Positions 60,283 to 64,000 of a stretch of 64,000 bases of DNA are shown here, in pieces. The stretch's first letter is position 1. Each line of letters opens with the position of its first letter. Made by a program: the position numbers and the translations under genes. The notes below the pieces were generated by a model. That model saw only the letters and a program-made list of their open reading frames with translations, had not been told where the DNA came from and did no database searches. Origin of the DNA: GCA-2708415 sp964351905 (lineage in GTDB: Bacteria > Pseudomonadota > Alphaproteobacteria > Micavibrionales > Micavibrionaceae); contig CAYGPG010000002.1 in the NCBI GenBank assembly GCA_964351905.1, positions 56,680 to 120,679 of the forward strand. Reading direction: 5' to 3'.

Positions 60283-61716
60283 ATGTCTGCCCGTGTTTTA
60301 GTCGTTGATGATATTTTGCCCAATGTAAAGCTTTTAGAAGCCAAGCTCGCAAGTGAGTATTATGAGGTTTTAACCGCCACAAGTGGTGCGGAAGCTTTAG
60401 AAAAAGTTCGTACAGAAAGCCCGGATATTGTGCTTCTTGACGTGATGATGCCCGAAATGGATGGGTTTGAGGTGTGTGAACAAATCAAATCTGATGAAGC
60501 TTATGCCCATATACCTGTTGTTATGGTGACAGCGCTGACGGATGCGGCAGATCGTGTGCGCGGGTTAGAGGCGGGTGCCGATGATTTTTTAAGCAAACCA
60601 CTTAATGATACAGCGTTGATGGCGCGGGTGCGCTCACTTGTGCGTTTAAAGATGACTGTCGATGAATGGCGTATTCGTGAGAATACGGCCTCACAACTTG
60701 GTGTGGTTGATAAAGGTGGGACGGTTATGGCCGAACCTGTTGAACGCGCACGTGTCCTTGTCGTAGAAGATCAATCATATGATGCAGATAAATTTGTTGA
60801 AAATTTAAAAGTTGATAATGATATTATAGAAGTTGTGGAAAGTGGTATTGAGGCCATGACCAAAATTACTGAAGTTGATTATGACCTTATGGTGATTAGT
60901 TTAAATTTAAAAAATGAAGATGGTCTTCGTTTATGTTCGCATTTACGATCAAGTGATCGGGCGCGCTCAATTCCTATTTTAATGGTAGCGGCAGATGAAG
61001 ACATGTCACGTATTGCACATGGATTAGAAATTGGTGCCCATGATTATATCTTGCGCCCAGTTGATGGGAACGAACTTCTAGCGCGTGTACGTACACAAGT
61101 GCGACGTAAAAGATTTCAGGAAAGATTGCGTTCTACCTATGAAATAAGCCTTTCTATGGCGCTTACAGATACATTAACAGGGCTATATAATCGTCGTTAT
61201 TTTGATGTTCACGTTCAAAAATTATTACAAAAAAATGAAAGCAGCCGTAAATCTCTTGGGATTTTGGCGCTAGATATTGATAATTTTAAAACAGTTAATG
61301 ATACGTATGGTCATGCAGTAGGCGATGAAATTTTGAAAGAATTTGCAGAACGTCTTCAAGATAAGCTCCGTGGATTTGATATGGTCGCGCGAATGGGCGG
61401 TGAGGAGTTCGTCGCTTTATTGCCTGATGTTAAACAAAGCATGGCACATATTGTTGCCGAACGCCTGCGTTCCGCCATTGATGAAAAGCCTTTCAAATGT
61501 AATGTTCCAGAAGGGGAGCTTCACATCACTACATCTATTGGTGGTACAGTCGTTCAAAAAGGCACGAAAGCGGATGCAGAAGTTGTTATGAAACAAGCAG
61601 ATGATGCGTTGTATGAAGCCAAGGAAAATGGCCGTAACGTGGTTTATTTCCATGAAAAGGGGCGTTTGAACCCAGAAGATCATAAGCCAGAACCACGAAT
61701 GTTTCTAACAGAATAG
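60283..61716 (+). CDS. pleD: Response regulator diguanylate cyclase PleD
   Basis: A 477-residue protein with two receiver domains and a GGDEF output. The first receiver has VVDDILPN and the phosphoacceptor in LLDVMMPEMDG. The second, VVEDQSYD, has its acceptor position read as MVISLNLKN, so it is probably not phosphorylated (adaptor). The cyclase has VARMGGEEFVAL and an RxxD inhibitory site (RGFD) five residues before it. PleD makes c-di-GMP and drives the swarmer-to-stalked change. It is operonic with divK. Confidence 0.94.
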   Translation: MSARVLVVDDILPNVKLLEAKLASEYYEVLTATSGAEALEKVRTESPDIVLLDVMMPEMDGFEVCEQIKSDEAYAHIPVVMVTALTDAADRVRGLEAGADDFLSKPLNDTALMARVRSLVRLKMTVDEWRIRENTASQLGVVDKGGTVMAEPVERARVLVVEDQSYDADKFVENLKVDNDIIEVVESGIEAMTKITEVDYDLMVISLNLKNEDGLRLCSHLRSSDRARSIPILMVAADEDMSRIAHGLEIGAHDYILRPVDGNELLARVRTQVRRKRFQERLRSTYEISLSMALTDTLTGLYNRRYFDVHVQKLLQKNESSRKSLGILALDIDNFKTVNDTYGHAVGDEILKEFAERLQDKLRGFDMVARMGGEEFVALLPDVKQSMAHIVAERLRSAIDEKPFKCNVPEGELHITTSIGGTVVQKGTKADAEVVMKQADDALYEAKENGRNVVYFHEKGRLNPEDHKPEPRMFLTE

Positions 61717-61717
61717 A

Positions 61718-62245
61718 TTAGTTCCTAAAGGTTATGAAATAACGTTGAGTATTTTCAGATTGTTCATTCTTGGTTGTCATGCCTAAGCGATTTACTAGTT
61801 TTACCGATGAAATATTTTCTGGCTCTATGTACGCTTCTATTCCATCGGCTTCATTATTATGAGCCCATTCTACACACTTTACTGCAGCTTCGTTCATTAA
61901 ACCTTGCCCCCAAAATTTTGGCAGTAAGTGATAAGCCATTTCATGATATTTAGATAAAGAATTAAAACCTATTGTGCCCATAAATTGATGAGGGTTTTCT
62001 AAATTCATTATAGCCCATCTGAAGCCCCACCCATCTTTAGACGCTTTGATCCAAAAATCTATAATTTTATCACTTTCTTGATAAGTAGTTATGGGTGTTT
62101 GGATAAGATTGCCATCATAATCTTCTACGATACCTGAATGTTGACAAACATCAGGATTAGGCCATAAAGCAAACATTCCATCTGAATGATTATAAGATAG
62201 AGGTTCAAGTTTTAAACGATCCGTATTTAATCTAGGAATCTTCAT
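61718..62245 (-). CDS. GNAT family acetyltransferase (RimJ/RimL type)
   Basis: A 175-residue N-acetyltransferase. The acetyl-CoA loop region reads LLPKFWGQGLMNEA, and the ending KLVNRLGM is typical of RimJ/RimL-like enzymes, which acetylate ribosomal protein N termini, toxins or antibiotics. The substrate is unknown. Its stop is two bases from the convergent pleD stop, and rpmG with its terminator lies upstream on the same strand. Confidence 0.82.
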   Translation of the reverse strand: MKIPRLNTDRLKLEPLSYNHSDGMFALWPNPDVCQHSGIVEDYDGNLIQTPITTYQESDKIIDFWIKASKDGWGFRWAIMNLENPHQFMGTIGFNSLSKYHEMAYHLLPKFWGQGLMNEAAVKCVEWAHNNEADGIEAYIEPENISSVKLVNRLGMTTKNEQSENTQRYFITFRN

Positions 62246-62262
62246 TTTGATATCTTATCAAT

Positions 62263-62288
62263 AAAAAAGGCGCTTTGATAAGCGCCTT
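62263..62288 (-). terminator. Rho-independent terminator of rpmG
   Basis: On the minus strand AAGGCGCTTATCAAAGCGCC forms a stem of nine base pairs and is followed by a run of T. It lies 26 bases after the rpmG stop and before the GNAT gene start, so transcription of the two genes is separated. Confidence 0.85.
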
Positions 62289-62313
62289 AATTGTATGTCC
62301 GTTAAAAAGAATA

Positions 62314-62523
62314 TTAGTTCTTTTTGTGAGGAGGCATTTTCTTTTCTTCGAAAAGAACGTGCATACCGCGTTTGCCTGTTTCTTTATTTACAGCCCACGG
62401 GTCATATTTCATCATCTTCAGCTTTTCAGTCTGAGTCTTTGGGTTTTTCTTTTTGTAGTAACGGAATCCAGTTCCTGCGGAACTTTCCATACGTACTTTT
62501 ACTGCGTTTGCGTTCTTAGCCAT
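62314..62523 (-). CDS. rpmG: 50S ribosomal protein L33, extended form
   Basis: A 69-residue member of L33 with the marks VKVRMESSAGTGFRYYKKKN and KYDPWAV. It lacks the CxxC zinc motifs. It is about 14 residues longer than the usual 55-residue form, with an insertion around NKETGKRGMH before the end FEEKK. It is followed by a good terminator. Confidence 0.9.
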   Translation of the reverse strand: MAKNANAVKVRMESSAGTGFRYYKKKNPKTQTEKLKMMKYDPWAVNKETGKRGMHVLFEEKKMPPHKKN

Positions 62524-62629
62524 TTTGCTAATCCTTTTTCTTAAATTATGGGCTGAAAATAGCCATTTTTACGGTTGTGTCAAGTATCCTAATGGCGAAA
62601 ATCAATAATTAGTGTGTTTTAGCGCTTTC

Positions 62630-64000
62630 TTAGCCTTTTGGGGGCTTTCCTTTGAACTTTGTCTTACCGGGCGTCTTCTTACCTTTTTTATCAAATTTGC
62701 GCTTATGCTTATAATTCTTATTGGTTTCGGCTTTAGATTTACCGCCGTAACTCTTGGTTTTCTTGAACTTAATACCTGCAATATCCGCGCTTTTATCATT
62801 GGCGACTTCAAATAATGATGATCCCGTCAGTCCATCAGCTTCTTTCAACTTGATTTGGATGGGGGCGCCGAGACGATAAATTCGTTTATGCTTCCGTCCA
62901 ATGAGCGCATGCTGTTTTTCATCATGAATGTAATAATCATCGGGGAGGGAGCGCATGGGTATAAGGCCATCCGCGCTATTTTCATCCAAAGTCACAAAAA
63001 TACCAAAGCGTGTCACACCATTAATCACGCCGCTAAATTCTGCGCCAATACGCTCAGACATCCAGGCGGCGGTGAAACGGTCTACGGCGGAACGCTCGGC
63101 ATCTGCGCTTGTGCGTTCGGTGGTAGAAATATGATCCGCTTTTTCGATCAAGGTAACTTCTTCTTCCTTAGACAGCCCGCCTTCACCAAGGCCATAGGCA
63201 CGAATAAGGGAGCGATGAACTAGGAGGTCCGCATAACGGCGAATAGGGGAGGTGAAATGCGCATATTTGCGCAAAGCCAAACCAAAATGACCAATATTTT
63301 CCGTATGATAGACCGCTTGTGATTGTGTGCGTAGGATAACGGTTGAGATTAATTGCGAATATTCTGTTTTTGCCGCTTTACGCAAAAGCTCGTTAATTTG
63401 CGCAGGGCGCATGACTTGGCCTTTGGGAATGCTCAAACCAAAGGCTTCAACAAATTCACGGGCGGCATCAACTTTTTCATTGGATGGCTTGTCATGGATA
63501 CGATACACGCAGGGCGCTTTTTTATCTTCTAGAGCACTGGCGGCGGCAACGTTCGCCAAAATCATAAATTCTTCAATAAGCTTATGCGCGTCTAAACGGC
63601 TACGTTTTGTAACGCCCGTCATCTTGCCATTTTCAATCGTGATTTGCCGCTCTGGCAGGTCAAGATCTAGGGCGCCACGCTTTTGACGTGCTTTATCCAA
63701 AACCGCATAGGCTTCATAGAGCGGGTTAATCACGTTGTTCATAAGATGTGTCGTGACATCATCTTTTACGCCATCTTTCGCCGCTTGCGCTTGCTCATAG
63801 GTTAGACGCGCGTAGGAGCGTATAAGCGCACGGAAAACGCGGTATTTTTTCAACTCACCATATTTATTAATATAAAGATGAAAGCCGATGGAGGCACGAT
63901 CTTCATGGGGGCGAAGCGAGCATAAATCATTGGATAAAGCCTCGGGCAACATCGGTACAACGCGGTCAGGGAAATAGGTTGAATTTCCACGTTTATAGGC
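62630..64000 (-). CDS. rnr: Ribonuclease R, C-terminal part, cut by window edge
   Basis: The frame runs off the right edge, and 456 residues of the C-terminal part are visible. They start in the RNB catalytic domain (RGNSTYFPDRVVPMLPEALSN, with HYTSPIRRYADLLVHR-like sequence further on) and continue with an S1 RNA-binding domain (FSGVINGVTRFGIFV). The tail is very basic, Lys/Gly-rich and disordered, as in other RNase R proteins. RNase R digests structured RNA 3' to 5'. The start lies outside the window; the ATG at 63952 is internal. Confidence 0.94.
   Translation of the reverse strand, partial: AYKRGNSTYFPDRVVPMLPEALSNDLCSLRPHEDRASIGFHLYINKYGELKKYRVFRALIRSYARLTYEQAQAAKDGVKDDVTTHLMNNVINPLYEAYAVLDKARQKRGALDLDLPERQITIENGKMTGVTKRSRLDAHKLIEEFMILANVAAASALEDKKAPCVYRIHDKPSNEKVDAAREFVEAFGLSIPKGQVMRPAQINELLRKAAKTEYSQLISTVILRTQSQAVYHTENIGHFGLALRKYAHFTSPIRRYADLLVHRSLIRAYGLGEGGLSKEEEVTLIEKADHISTTERTSADAERSAVDRFTAAWMSERIGAEFSGVINGVTRFGIFVTLDENSADGLIPMRSLPDDYYIHDEKQHALIGRKHKRIYRLGAPIQIKLKEADGLTGSSLFEVANDKSADIAGIKFKKTKSYGGKSKAETNKNYKHKRKFDKKGKKTPGKTKFKGKPPKG

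Noticed and set aside
1..64000. tRNA genes, CRISPR arrays, transposases, phage genes, defence systems
   Set aside because: Read for by eye on both strands and not found; the repeats seen are dispersed palindromes without regular spacers. A short tRNA could be missed without a covariance search.

Overview
This is AT-rich bacterial chromosomal DNA that is densely packed with genes. The gene set points to a free-living, motile alphaproteobacterium: DivK and PleD, HdaA, an EipB/DUF1849 protein, a PodJ-like polar protein, a proteobacterial aa3-oxidase subunit IV, TrhO and an orphan Flp pilin. There is a CtrA-type box before divK and a sigma-54 promoter before a flagellin. I cannot place it to genus. 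The genome carries many small palindromic repeats, some of them inside genes. No tRNA or rRNA gene, CRISPR array, transposase or prophage was seen.

1-6.7 kb is a plus-strand block for surface-sugar and sulfate activation: ugd (cut by the window edge), an S51 peptidase, cysD, a small lipoprotein, a cysN-cysC fusion, cysQ and an SDR epimerase. It could supply UDP-glucuronate and PAPS and remove PAP, which suits sulfated glycan synthesis as well as assimilation. 6.7-20.8 kb holds prfC, slyX with an MFS transporter, arginase, gmd-fcl (GDP-fucose), an M3 oligopeptidase, mnmC, a tiny Flp pilin, a WecA/TagO-type initiating sugar transferase, an EF-hand protein and trhO. 21-28 kb holds a flagellin carrying a LamG-type lectin domain, an RhlE-type helicase with a repetitive basic tail, an Uup-type ABC-F ATPase and frmA. 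28-47 kb holds the PodJ-like protein, ispE with a TPR protein, ETF-QO, a family 4 UDG-like protein, slt, hisN, alaS, a RelA/SpoT-like orphan, ndk, a large hybrid histidine kinase, purM and the oxidase subunit IV. 47-64 kb holds DUF2066-perM-hdaA, sixA and rnd, aspS, an alpha/beta hydrolase, a SOUL lipoprotein, an MscS channel, a candidate structured RNA, a diguanylate cyclase, eipB, divK-pleD, a GNAT enzyme, rpmG and the 3' part of rnr.

The observations most worth following are these. Two GC-rich palindromes are inserted in frame in the conserved enzymes CysQ and AlaS, resembling Rickettsia palindromic elements in behaviour. The flagellin has a lectin-like domain in place of the usual variable domain, and sits behind a consensus sigma-54 promoter. 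The CysD/CysNC pair looks divergent. An orphan RelA/SpoT-fold protein lies beside alaS. A GC-rich, two-hairpin intergenic RNA candidate lies at 57.74-57.83 kb.
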